A DNA stretch of 17,500 nucleotides from Oehlia diaphana (taxonomy: Eukaryota > Glomeromycota > Glomeromycetes > Glomerales > Glomeraceae). Under the pieces are notes generated by a model, which was not told the DNA's origin, did no database searches, and saw nothing but the letters and a program-made list of their open reading frames with translations. Of the stretch, positions 1-10,759 are shown in pieces; within the stretch, counting starts at the first letter, position 1; each line of letters opens with the position of its first letter. The translations under genes and the position numbers were made by a program. The stretch is from contig QZLH01000925.1 of NCBI GenBank assembly GCA_003833135.1, positions 33,531 through 51,030 on the forward strand. Direction: 5' to 3'.

Positions 1-385
1 ATTTTGTTAATTTGGGAAAATTAGTTAAGGTTTTAAAAAAAATTAAATTTTTTTTTTTTCAATCTTAATTAAATTTTTTTTTTTTTTTTTTTTTTTATGA
101 TTTTTTTTACTTTAAATTGAACCCTTTTTTTTAAAAAAAAAAATTTCAAAACATTCCTTCATTTCTTATTTTTTTCCTTACGAAATTTTATTTATTCAAA
201 AAAAAAAAAAAAAAAAAAAAAAATATTTCCGAAAAAAATTAAAATTCAATGAGAAATTTCTATTTATACAATTCAAAGACTAATTTAAATAAAGTAATAA
301 ATCGACATAAAAGAATTTTCTTTTTTTAAACACACTTGTATAAATAAATCAATTTTTTTTTTTTTTTTTTTTGTATTTTTGTACT
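1..385 (+). promoter_or_regulatory. Upstream region and probable 5' UTR of the acetyl-CoA carboxylase gene
   Basis: No coding potential is seen. The stretch consists largely of T runs (for example 74-96) and an A run (198-223), as expected of a nucleosome-depleted promoter in an AT-rich fungus. TATAAATA at 339-346 lies about 40 bases before the start codon and could be a TATA element, but such strings arise easily by chance in DNA this AT-rich. The transcription start cannot be placed from sequence alone. Confidence 0.4.
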
Positions 386-3300
386 ATGAGCAGAAATATT
401 GAACAATTTATTGGTAAGGTGGTTTTTTTTTTTTTTGGATTTAACCCTTAAATGTGATTTATTTCTATTTATGTATAATTGATTTTTTTTTTATATATAT
501 ACATAAAAAAAAAAAAAAATAATAATAATAATATATATATTCTTAAATATTCTTTTTAATTCGAAACGATTTTTTTTTTTTTTTTTTCATATATAATTCA
601 GGAGGAAATAATTTACAAAATGCTCCTAGAGGTCCCGTAAGAGATTTTGTAGAAAAACATAATGGTCATACTGTAATTACAAAAATTTTAATAGCAAATA
701 ATGGTATAGCAGCTGTTAAAGAAATTAGATCCATTAGGAAATGGGCTTATGAAACATTTGGTGATGAAAGGGCTATACAATTTACCGTAATGGCTACTCC
801 TGAAGATTTAAAAATCAATGCCGAATATATTCGAATGGCTGATCAATATATTGAAGTACCTGGTGGTTCTAATAATAATAATTATGCTAATGTTTCTTTA
901 ATTGTTGATATTGCTGAACGTACTGGCGCTCATGCTGTTTGGGCTGGTTGGTTAGTTATTATTAAAAATTATTATTAAAAAAAAAAAAAAATATTAAAAA
1001 TTACTTTATATTAATTATTTTTTTTTTATAATAATTAATTAATTAATTTCCTTTCATTTAATATAGGGGTCATGCATCTGAGAATCCTAGATTACCTGAA
1101 TCTTTGGCTCAAAGTAAAAATAAGATAGTTTTTATTGGTCCTCCTGGTTCTGCGATGAGATCTTTAGGTGATAAAATATCTTCTACTATTGTGGCTCAAT
1201 CTGCAAATGTTCCTACAATGGATTGGAGTGGTAGTGGTGTTGTTCAAACTGAAATTGATGATCAAGGTCATGTTATAGTTCCTGAAAGTGCTTATGAACA
1301 AGCTTGTGTTAAAGATGCTGATGATGGTTTAGATAAAGCAAAAAAAATCGGTTTTCCTATTATGATCAAAGCTTCTGAAGGTGGTGGTGGTAAAGGAATA
1401 AGAAAGGTTGAAAATTCTGAAAATTTTAAACAAGCTTTTGTTCAAGTTCAAGGTGAAGTTCCTGGTTCTCCAATTTTTATCATGAAACTTGCTGGAAATG
1501 CTCGTCATCTTGAAGTTCAAGTTTTAGCTGATCAATATGGAAATGCTATCTCTTTATTTGGAAGGGATTGTTCTGTTCAAAGGAGACATCAAAAAATTAT
1601 TGAAGAAGCTCCTGTTACTATTGCTAAACGTGAAACTTTTGAAGCCATGGAAAAAGCTGCTGTAAGATTAGCTAAACTTGTAGGTTACGTTAGTGCTGGT
1701 ACTATAGAATATCTTTATAGTCATGAAAGAGATTTTTTTTGTTTTCTTGAATTAAATCCAAGATTACAAGTTGAACATCCTACTACAGAAATGGTTTCAG
1801 GTGTAGATTTACCTGCTGCTCAATTACAAATTTCTATGGGAATTCCACTTCATCAAATTCGTGATATAAGAGTTCTTTATGGTTTAGCTCCTAGTGGTAC
1901 TTATGAGATAGATTTTGATTTTTCAAATCCTGAATCTCTTCAAACTCAAAGAAGACCTGCTCCAAAAGGTCATGTGATAGCTGTTCGTATAACCGCTGAA
2001 AATCCTGATGCTGGTTTTAAACCAAGTAGTGGTATGGTACATGAACTTAACTTTCGTAGTAGTACTAACGTTTGGGGTTATTTTTCTGTTAATTCTGCTG
2101 GTGGTCTTCATGAATTTGCTGATTCTCAATTTGGTCATATTTTCGCTTATGGTGAAAATCGTCAACAATCTCGAAAAAATATGGTGGTTGCTTTAAAAGA
2201 ATTATCAATTCGTGGAGATTTTAGAACTACTGTTGAATATTTAACTAAATTACTTGAAACTCAAGCATTTGAAGAAAATAGTTTTACAACTGGTTGGTTA
2301 GATATGTTAATATCTGATGAAAATCTAACAGCTGAAAAACCTGATAAAATGTTGGCAGTAATATGTGGTGCTGTTACAAAATCTTATACTGAAACTATGG
2401 AATCCGTTTCTGAATATAAACGTTTCTTGGAAAAAGGTCAAATTCCTAATAAAGATATATTACGTACTGTTTTTACTACTGATTTTATATATGAAGGAGT
2501 TCGATATAAATTTACTGCTACCAGATCTTCTCCTCATTCTTTTACACTTTATTTAAATGGATCAAGAGTACAAGTTGGTGTTAGAGCTCTTACTGATGGT
2601 GGATTATTAGTTTTATTGGATGGAAAGAGTCATACTTGTTATTTTCGTGAAGAAGTTCAAGGAATTAGATTGATGATTGGTGGTAAAACTTGTTTACTCG
2701 AACATGAAAATGATCCAACACAATTACGTTCACCTTCACCAGGAAAACTTGTTAGATTTTTGGTAGAGTCCGGTGATCATGTAAATAGAGGAGATGCTTT
2801 CGCTGAAATTGAGGTATGATTTTTATAAAAGTGTAATAAAATTGAATTTATTTAAAGTATAAAATTGAATTTATTTAAGTATAAAATTGATAATTTAAAT
2901 TTCATATTTTATTTCATAATAGGTGATGAAAATGTATATGCCACTTGTTGCAACAGAAGATGGTATAGTTCAATTCATAAAACAACAAAATTCAACACTT
3001 GAAACTGGTGATATCATTGGTATTCTCACTCTTGATGATCCTAGTCGAGTTCGTCATGCGTTACCTTTTGAAGGACAAATCCCTGCAATGAATCCTCCTG
3101 TTATAATTGGTGATAAGGCTCATCAAAGATATCGTGAAGTCTTTCATATTCTTGAGTGTATATTGGATGGTTATGATAATCAAGTTATGTTACAGAGTAG
3201 TGTTAAAGAATTAATAGAACTTTTAAGAAATCCTGAACTCCCTTATTTAGAATATCATGAAGTATTATCAACACTTTCTGGTAGAATTCCATCCAAGCTT

Positions 3301-6300
3301 GAAGCGTCTTTACAAAAAATTTCTAGTGAAACATATAATCAAGGATTAGAATTTCCTGCCAAAACATTAAAAGAAATGATAATTAATTATTCTCGTGATT
3401 CTGTCAATCCTTCGGATCTTATAAGTTTTGAATCTACAATCGCTCCTTTGAATGAAATTCTTGATCGATATGTTTTTGGTATAAAATATCGGAAATGGAA
3501 TGATATCATTTATTTATTGAACAAATATCATGAAGTTGAAGTTTTATTCTCGAACTCTGATAAACGCGATAAACGCGAGGAAGAAGTTGTTCATTCTTTA
3601 CGTGATAAATACAAGGATGATTTGGATAAGGTCATAACTACAATTTTATCGCATTCCAAAATAGGATTAAAGAATAATTTAATATTACATCTTTTAGATC
3701 ATATTAAACCTGAAAATGTTGGGCAAGCTCTTGATAAATTCTTTTCACCTACTTTGAAAAAATTGGCCGAACTTAGAGGTCGTTTTACAACAAAAGTTTC
3801 ATTAAAAGCACGTGAATTACTAATCCATTGTCATTTACCTTCTTATGAAGAAAGATACACTCAGATGGAACAAATATTGAAAGCTGCAGTTATTGAAAGT
3901 CATTATGGAGATGATGGTTATGATTATCGAACTCCAAGTTATGATTCACTTAAAGAATTAATTGATACAAGATTTTCAGTTTTTGACGTACTTCCAAATT
4001 TTTTTTATCATCAAGACAATTGGATTGGACTTGCTGCGTTAGAAGTTTACGCTAGGCGTGCTTATCGTGCCTATCAACTAATGGATGTTGAATATCATAC
4101 AGATAGCGTTCCATTTATGGTTTCTTGGAACTTTTTACTTCATAGTGCTCAAGCTAATAGTTCAAAATCGGAACCTTTTACTATGAGAAGATCAGGTTCA
4201 ATATCGGATTTGAGTTACATGATTCCAAAAACTGAGAATGAACCTTTACGTATTGGTGCTATGATTGCTTGTACTTCGAATGAAGTAATAGAAAAAAATT
4301 TACCACGTATATTAGCATTATTCCCAAAAATACAAAATGATAAATGGAAACCTCAAGGTTCATCAGATAGGAGTAAAATTAATAATATTCTAAACCTTGC
4401 TTTAAGATTAGGAGATGATGCTTTAGAGGATGAAACTTTAAAACAACAACTTAAACCTCTTATACAACGACATTCTTATGAATTACGTGAACATGGAATA
4501 AGACGTGTTACTATTGTACTATTTCGTAAAGGTCAATATCCAGGATATTTCACATTCCGAGAGTCTACAGGTTATGTTGAAGATCAAACGATTCGTAATA
4601 TTGAACCTGCTATGGCCTATCAACTTGAACTTACGAGATTATCTAATTTCGATATTAAACCTTGTTTCACTGATAATCGACAAATTCACGTTTATTATGC
4701 TGTTGGTAAAGAAAATACTTCAGATTGTAGATTCTTTATTCGAGCTTTAGTTCGCCCTGGCCGATTACGAAATAGTGTACGTACTGCAGATTATTTAATA
4801 TCAGAATCAGATAGATTATTAAATGAAATTTTAGATTCTCTTGAAATTGTTAGTTCAGAACATAAGAATTCGGATTGTAATCATTTATTTATAAATTTCA
4901 TTCCAATATTTGTATTGGAACCGAGACAAATTGAAGAAGCTGTCAAAGGATTTATAGACAGACATGGAAAAAGATTATGGAGATTACGTGTTACCGGAGC
5001 TGAAGTTCGTTTTAAAGTCGAAGATCCTACTTTAGGAACGCATTATTCTTTACGTATCATCATTAATAACGTTTCTGGATATGTTGTTAAAGTTGAAACT
5101 TATCAAGAGGTGAAGACAGAACGTGATAGTTGGATACTTAAATCAATCGGAAAGCACGGTTCAATGCACTTACAACCAACTCATACACCTTATCCAACGA
5201 AAGAATGGCTTCAACCAAGGCGTTATAAGGCTCATCTAATGGGTACCACTTATGTTTATGATTTTCCTGAACTATTTCGTCAAGCTATTAGAACACAATG
5301 GAATCGCGCATCACATTATAATTCAAGTCTAAAATGTCCAAGTGATGTTTTGGAAGCTAAAGAACTTGTTCTCGATGAAAAAAATAAATTACAAGAAGTG
5401 GAAAGAGCTCCAGGAACAAATTCATGTGGTATGGTCGCATGGATCTTAACGCTTTTCACTCCTCAATATCCAAAAGGTAGAAATATAATTGTTATTGCGA
5501 ATGATATCACATATCAAATCGGATCTTTTGGGCCCAATGAAGATCAATTCTTTTATAAAGCAACTGAATTAGCGAGAGAATTAGGAATACCAAGAGTTTA
5601 TCTTTCGGCCAATTCTGGTGCAAGAATTGGATTGGCAGAAGAAGTTATGAATCATTTTCATGTTGCATGGGTAGATCAAGAAAATCCAAGTAAAGGTGTG
5701 AAATATCTTTATCTTGATTCAGAAACTTACAAACACTTGGAACAAAATGAAAGAAAATCCGTTATTGCGGAAGAAATAGTTGAAGATGATGAAACACGAT
5801 ATAAAATCACCGATATTATTGGATCAGAAGATGGACTTGGAGTTGAATGTTTGAAAGGTTCAGGATTAATTGCTGGAGCTACATCACGTGCATACGAAGA
5901 TATCTTTACAATAACTTTAGTTACCTGTCGTTCAGTTGGTATGTAACATTTAATAAATTCATGTTATAAATTTAATTTATGTTCATAAATTTTTATTAAT
6001 AATTTTATTTTTTTTTCTTTAACTTAGGTATTGGAGCATATTTAGTAAGGTTAGGACAACGTACAATTCAGAATGAAGGTCAACCTATTATTTTAACTGG
6101 AGCACAAGCACTAAATAAAGTTTTAGGGAGAGAAGTTTATACAGGAAATATACAACTTGGAGGTACACAGATTATGTTTAAGAATGGAGTTTCACATTTA
6201 ACTGCACAAAATGATTTGGAAGGTATTACAAAGATTATGCAATGGCTCTCTTATGTTCCATCTGTACGAAATTCACTTGTACCAATATTCCCAAGTTCGG

Positions 6301-7667
6301 ATAATTGGGACAGAGATGTAAGTTATATGCCTCCTAAAGGAACTTATGATCCAAGATGGTTAATTGCAGGAAAATATGAAACTGAAAGAGAACCTAGTAG
6401 TTGGGTTAGTGGATTCTTTGATAAAGGATCATTTGTTGAAACATTAGGCGGATGGGCGAGAACGGTAGTAGTTGGAAGGGCACGTCTTGGTGGAATCCCA
6501 ATGGGCGTTATAGCAGTTGAAACACGTACCGTCGAATGTATAGTTCCAGCTGATCCAGCTGATAAAGAATCACATCAACAAATGATGATGGAAGCTGGTC
6601 AAGTTTGGTATCCTAATTCAGCTTATAAGACAGCACAATCAATTAATGATTTTAATAAAGGTGAACAGTTACCCTTAATGATTCTTGCTAATTGGCGTGG
6701 ATTTTCAGGTGGTCAACGAGATATGTTTCAAGAAATTTTAAAATATGGATCTTATATTGTAGATGCTCTTGCTAACTATAAACAACCAGTATTTGTATAT
6801 ATAGTTCCTAATGGTGAACTTCGTGGTGGAGCTTGGGTTGTAGTGGATCCTAATATTAATAATGATATGATGGAAATGTATGCAGATACAAAATCGAGAG
6901 CTGGTGTACTCGAACCTGAAGGTGTGGTAGAAATTAAATTTAGAAAACCTCAATTACTTTCAACAATGGGAAGGTTGGATGAAACATATCGTAACCTTAA
7001 GAAGTCATTGGATGACCCAACAATATCTGAAATACAAAAACAAGAGATCAAAATACATTTAGATGCGAGAGAACGAGAATTATTACCAATATATTCACAA
7101 ATTGCTATACAATTTGCAGATTTACATGATACACCAGGTAGGATGAAATTTAAAGAAACTATAAGAAAATCTTTAGAGTGGAAGGATTCTAGGAGATTCT
7201 TTTATTGGAGAGTTAAAAGAAGATTACATGAAGAATATATGTTTAGAAAATTAATTGAAGCGAATAATAAATTAAATAGAAATCAAATGACGGAACATTT
7301 AATTAATTGGTTTAAAGAAGATAATATAGTGAATAATAATAGCGAATTTGATTGGGAAGAATCTGATGAAATAATTGCGAAATGGTTAGAAAAGATATTA
7401 GAAGATAATAATAAAGACAATCAAGAAGTAAGTGATGGCGGTGATAATGGCGATGACGAGACTAACATTAATATTAATAATTTAATTCCAAAAAGCACGT
7501 TTAAAGAGAGAATTGAGAAAGTTAAAAGTGAAGCTATAAAACAAAGTATTTTAGATTTAAGTAAAAATCATTTAAAATCTGTTATTCAGGGATTTGAAAA
7601 ATTATTTGAAACATTAAACACGGAAGAAAAAAATGAATTATTAAATAAGCTAGCAACAAACTGTTAA
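386..7667 (+). CDS. ACC1: Acetyl-CoA carboxylase, complete, five exons (2259 aa)
   Basis: Multidomain, biotin-dependent enzyme that carboxylates acetyl-CoA to malonyl-CoA in the cytosol. Exons: 386-413, 602-950, 1067-2813, 2923-5938, 6028-7667. All introns are GT...AG and the frame is kept at each junction. The biotin carboxylase domain starts near residue 25 ([11 protein letters not shown] at 37-47), with the ATP-grasp glycine loop EGGGGKG at 230-236 and NPRLQVEHP at 356-364. The biotin carrier has EVMKM, with biotinyl Lys711. The central domain covers about 745-1450. The carboxyltransferase follows, with NSGARIG (1605-1611), RSVGIG (from Arg1711) and [13 protein letters not shown] (1935-1947). 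Length is close to yeast Acc1 (about 2230 aa), with near-identical motifs throughout. The N-terminus ([11 protein letters not shown]) shows no mitochondrial targeting signal, so this is the cytosolic form. Start choice: ATG386 has A at -3; without exon 1 the first in-frame ATG is at 790, inside the biotin carboxylase domain. An Asn/Asp-rich insert lies at about 2172-2198. Confidence 0.97.
414..601 (+). other. Intron 1 of the acetyl-CoA carboxylase gene
   Basis: Donor GTAAGG follows codon position 1 and the acceptor is TTCAG. Splicing joins G to GA, restoring a Gly codon, and connects a 28-base first coding exon to the conserved N-terminal part of the biotin carboxylase domain. An 18-base T run (570-587) precedes the acceptor. 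Confidence 0.8.
951..1066 (+). other. Intron 2 of the acetyl-CoA carboxylase gene
   Basis: Donor GTTAGT, acceptor ATAG. Joining TG to G restores the Trp codon in the conserved WAGWGHASENP segment. The reading frame hits a stop inside the intron if it is not removed. Confidence 0.92.
2814..2922 (+). other. Intron 3 of the acetyl-CoA carboxylase gene, splitting the biotinylation motif
   Basis: Donor GTATGA, acceptor ATAG, phase 0. It falls between the Glu and Val codons of EVMKM, two codons before the biotinylated lysine. Most of the intron is an imperfect tandem repeat with units at 2836-2858, 2859-2880 and a diverged partial copy at 2881-2900. Confidence 0.93.
4183..4221 (+). other. Predicted Snf1/AMPK phosphorylation motif in acetyl-CoA carboxylase
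   Basis: The codons read [13 protein letters not shown] in the central domain. Around Ser1134 (TCA at 4198-4200) there is Met at -5, Arg at -3 and Leu at +4, matching the AMPK/Snf1 consensus. The segment lines up with the SVSDLSY region of yeast Acc1 that contains Ser1157, the known Snf1 site that inhibits the enzyme. Phosphorylation here is inferred from the motif and alignment only. Confidence 0.75.
5939..6027 (+). other. Intron 4 of the acetyl-CoA carboxylase gene
   Basis: Donor GTATGT and acceptor CTTAG, phase 1. Removal joins TCRSVG to [11 protein letters not shown] in the carboxyltransferase core; retention would stop translation one codon later. Confidence 0.94.
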
Positions 7668-7788
7668 AAAAAAAAACAAATCATTAAAAAAGAATTAGAT
7701 AAAAGTAATTTTTATTCTTGTAAAAATAATTTGAATAATTTTGTACCTACATATTTTCATGTATTTCTTTGCATAAATTTTCAGTATT

Positions 7789-7794
7789 AATAAA
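7789..7794 (+). terminator. Candidate poly(A) signal for the acetyl-CoA carboxylase gene
   Basis: AATAAA lies 122 bases after the TAA stop, a plausible 3' UTR length. The hexamer is easily matched by chance in DNA this AT-rich, so cleavage site mapping would be needed. Confidence 0.4.
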
Positions 7795-8534
7795 ATAATA
7801 TATTCACTCATTATTTTAAAGAGAATATCAACATAGGGAATTGTTTTGGGTTTTCAGATTTTATAGATTTTATTGAAAATTCATTATATTGAAAATTCAT
7901 TATTTTGGAATACTTCAATCTTATATGTAAATGTACCTTGCGGGTAAGTGTGAATATTTTAAAATTTTTAAAATAGTATTCTTTAAAGTGTTCTGGTGTT
8001 ATGGGCGGTGTTTATATGATATAGCGTTAAAAATAGTATTAATATTATTGTATATTTCTTATTTCTTTTAGAGGTATTATTTCAATAATTTTGTTTACAG
8101 TAGCTCTCTGCGTTGGGTTGAAGAATGATCTAATATCAGTGTTGATAGATCAACTTATTTGTCATCTAGTAATGCGATTTTTACGAGGTTTGAAAATTTA
8201 TCACGTGGCGCAGCAAATATTCAACGAACATATAATTAGCTAATATTTTAGGAAGCGGAGGAAGAAATTTCGTACTTTAATATGTTGTATGAATATGTAT
8301 AGTATTTGAGAGCCACTTTTTACTTTACCTTCGTAACAGTTAATTTATAATTTGGTCCAAGTTCATTATACGTATCCAATTTTTGATCACATTACCCTAA
8401 CCCTATTTCATTTAGCAAAAACACTGAAATCACGCTGCAAAATTGAAAATTAAATGTAGTACGGTAATTTTTTTTAAAAAAAAAACTAACTATTTTTTCA
8501 CAAATATTTAATCAATATTAATTAACATATGTGT

Positions 8535-8607
8535 ATCCAAAAACAAAAGGTCTCACGATGAATTTTGCGTAGCGAATGTAGCGAATAGGTGATCCAAAAA
8601 CCAAAAG
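8535..8607. repeat. Possible dispersed-repeat fragment with internal direct repeats
   Basis: Two near-identical 15/16-base copies (ATCCAAAAACAAAAG at 8535-8549 and ATCCAAAAACCAAAAG at 8592-8607) flank a more complex core that contains GTAGCGAAT twice in tandem. The core has a base mix unlike the surrounding A/T tracts. It may be part of a non-coding mobile or dispersed repeat. No terminal inverted repeat or transposase is visible, so this remains a suspicion. Confidence 0.35.
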
Positions 8608-9364
8608 TAATTCTCCTTGTGCGTTGGTAGTGTTAGTTATTTGAATTGACGACTGCAATTGACGCTATCTTATTGGGTGAATGCAATTTTCTCTCTTAGA
8701 ACACCAAGTTACTCGTGCAATGTTGCGATTGAGGTAAGTATTATACCACGACATGCACGACATGATCTTAGTGACCACGCGATACGATGTTAAAAAGCGT
8801 TTTCGGTAAGTGTGACAAGTTTCCCGTGTAAATATTTAAAAAAAAAATGCATCTAGAAATAGCATCTTGCTAAATTAATGGATTTTTTTAACTGGGTTAA
8901 CAGTTTACCTTCACAAGGTGCATTCACGACTCATGCGTGCTAAAACTCAGAATCAAAGTATTAATTTGTACGTACCTCATTACTCCAGTATTACGCTCTT
9001 CAAAAAGATAAGAAAAAAGCGAAAAATTCGTTAATAGATGATTGCTCTATCATAACTCATAAGTACACGCAAATTTATGCAAAAAATAATGCTTTTGAGA
9101 TCGGATCAAAGAATTTAGAAGGATTCGATTTGGTTTACTAATTTTTCTTTTATTTATTTTTTTTTTTTGGTGAAATGCTTTTGCTCATTATGATGATGAC
9201 GATGGTGTTGTTATTAAGCATATAACGAATGATATATTTGAATCGCACAGTCATTGTCTTGTCCGATTAACGACGTGCTTTTTATTTCTTTATAATTATT
9301 TGACTTTTGAATATTTTTAAAAATTTTAAAAAAACTTTATTCGTTTAATATTTCTAAAAAAAAC

Positions 9365-9370
9365 TTTATT
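9365..9370 (-). terminator. Candidate poly(A) signal for the EF-hand/BTB/TLDc gene
   Basis: TTTATT on the plus strand reads AATAAA on the minus strand, about 150 bases past the stop codon. It lies in one of two direct copies of an AAAAACTTTATTCGTT-like unit (about 9329-9344 and 9358-9373), so a second hexamer exists at 9336-9341. Chance matches are common here. Confidence 0.35.
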
Positions 9371-9521
9371 CGTTAAAAAAAATAATAATATTTAAATTTA
9401 ATGATAAAATAATGATGTTATTTACTATATATAAGAAAAAATTTTTTTTTTTTTCTAAAGAATAAATAAGTATATATATAAAAAAAAAAAAAAAAATTTT
9501 TACAAATCATGATTATTTTAC

Positions 9522-10722
9522 TTATTTTTGTTTTGGGAATATTCTATACACTTCAAAATCATCTAAATTTCCTCCATTAATCTTTAAATCTTTATCATAA
9601 AAACGATGTTCATAATGAATTGTTGGAGTTTTATTACAAATTATAAGATCACAGAAATTTGGTCCCGTCTCTTTTTTATGACGTAATGCATTATAATGAT
9701 CGTGTACTCGACTAAGCTTGGAATTTTCTATTTTATCCTTTTCAATTTTGAATATGAAAGCCTTTTTAGATTCAATTGGATAAGCAGATTTAACACTACG
9801 ACCAGCAATCTTCCATTTTTCAGGATTGTATCCACCAATAAGTTCTCCTGTCTCTCTAATTTTTGCAATTGTTAAAGTATTTGCTAAATTATCACATTTT
9901 TCATGAAAAGCTGCACAAGAAAAATGATCAGACGTGCCTCGGTATACCAATTTAAAAACATAAGATGGGTATTCTGGTTTGAATGGTTTTCTATCAATAA
10001 AACTCGAAATAAGACTTCCATATTTTGAATTTTCGTTAATGATAAGGTTTGCATACTTGTCTCTTGCTTTTGGTTCATTTTGTAGAACCATAGAAGGATT
10101 TTGAAGTATTGGAGTATTAGTTTGACTAGATGGACTATTACCCATCATATAAGCTTCCATAAGGTTTTCATATATATCACCATCAAATAACCATTTATAT
10201 GGTCTAACTTGTTGAAAGAAAAGATCTGAAGTTATCCATTTGAATCTTATTAAAGGAATTAAATCATTCACGTTAGCTTTCAATTTAGTAAAATCTTCTT
10301 TAGACCATTTTGAGGGTGAATCTTTACTAATACTTGAATCTTGTGCAATACCCCATTTAATTATGAAATTCCAAAGATCAATTTCATTTGCAATTAAATC
10401 ATCTCTAGATAGGAAATCGAGTAATACTTTCTTATCTATCGAACCAAGATCTTCTGATTTGAGTATAGTATCCGGATCTTGACAAAGTTGATCAAGACAA
10501 TATCTTCGAATTTCATGAAAAGTTTCACGTTTGGAAGAAAATTTTTCAAGAGTAATTAAATTTTCTTGAATCCATCCGTGATGATTTTCAAGGAAAATTG
10601 GTTGTAAGCATTCACTAAACCCTTGAATTCCTAATTCTTCACAGGTTTCAAGAAGATCCAAAAATTCGAGTGATGACAATTCATTAGTTTTGACAATTCC
10701 AACGGCTCCACCATATATATAA

Positions 10723-10759
<37 letters not shown>

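Larger units (their letters stand above)
7668..9521. other. Convergent intergenic spacer, no supported gene
   Basis: It lies between the 3' ends of the two main genes. The first 130 bases are probably the 3' UTR of the carboxylase gene. The middle (about 7900-9290) is less homopolymeric than the rest of the non-coding DNA and carries several short direct repeats: ATTGAAAATTCATTA around 7870-7905, GTAGCGAAT twice at 8569-8586, and CACGACATG twice at 8747-8764. No tRNA, long reading frame or recognisable transposon protein is seen. The end toward 9521 is simple A/T sequence. Confidence 0.7.

Noticed and set aside
1329..2556. Several antisense and out-of-frame reading frames within acetyl-CoA carboxylase exons
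   Set aside because: They are shadows of the strongly conserved coding frame, with no independent features.
8043..8240. Open stretch of 66 codons (hydrophobic, ILFTVALCVGLKNDL-like)
   Set aside because: It has no early ATG, no recognisable family and no flanking splice signals that would make it an exon. Chance cannot be excluded.
8392..8405. TTACCCTAACCCTA, resembling the TTAGGG telomere repeat
   Set aside because: Barely two units, with unique DNA on both sides; too short to claim an interstitial telomere.
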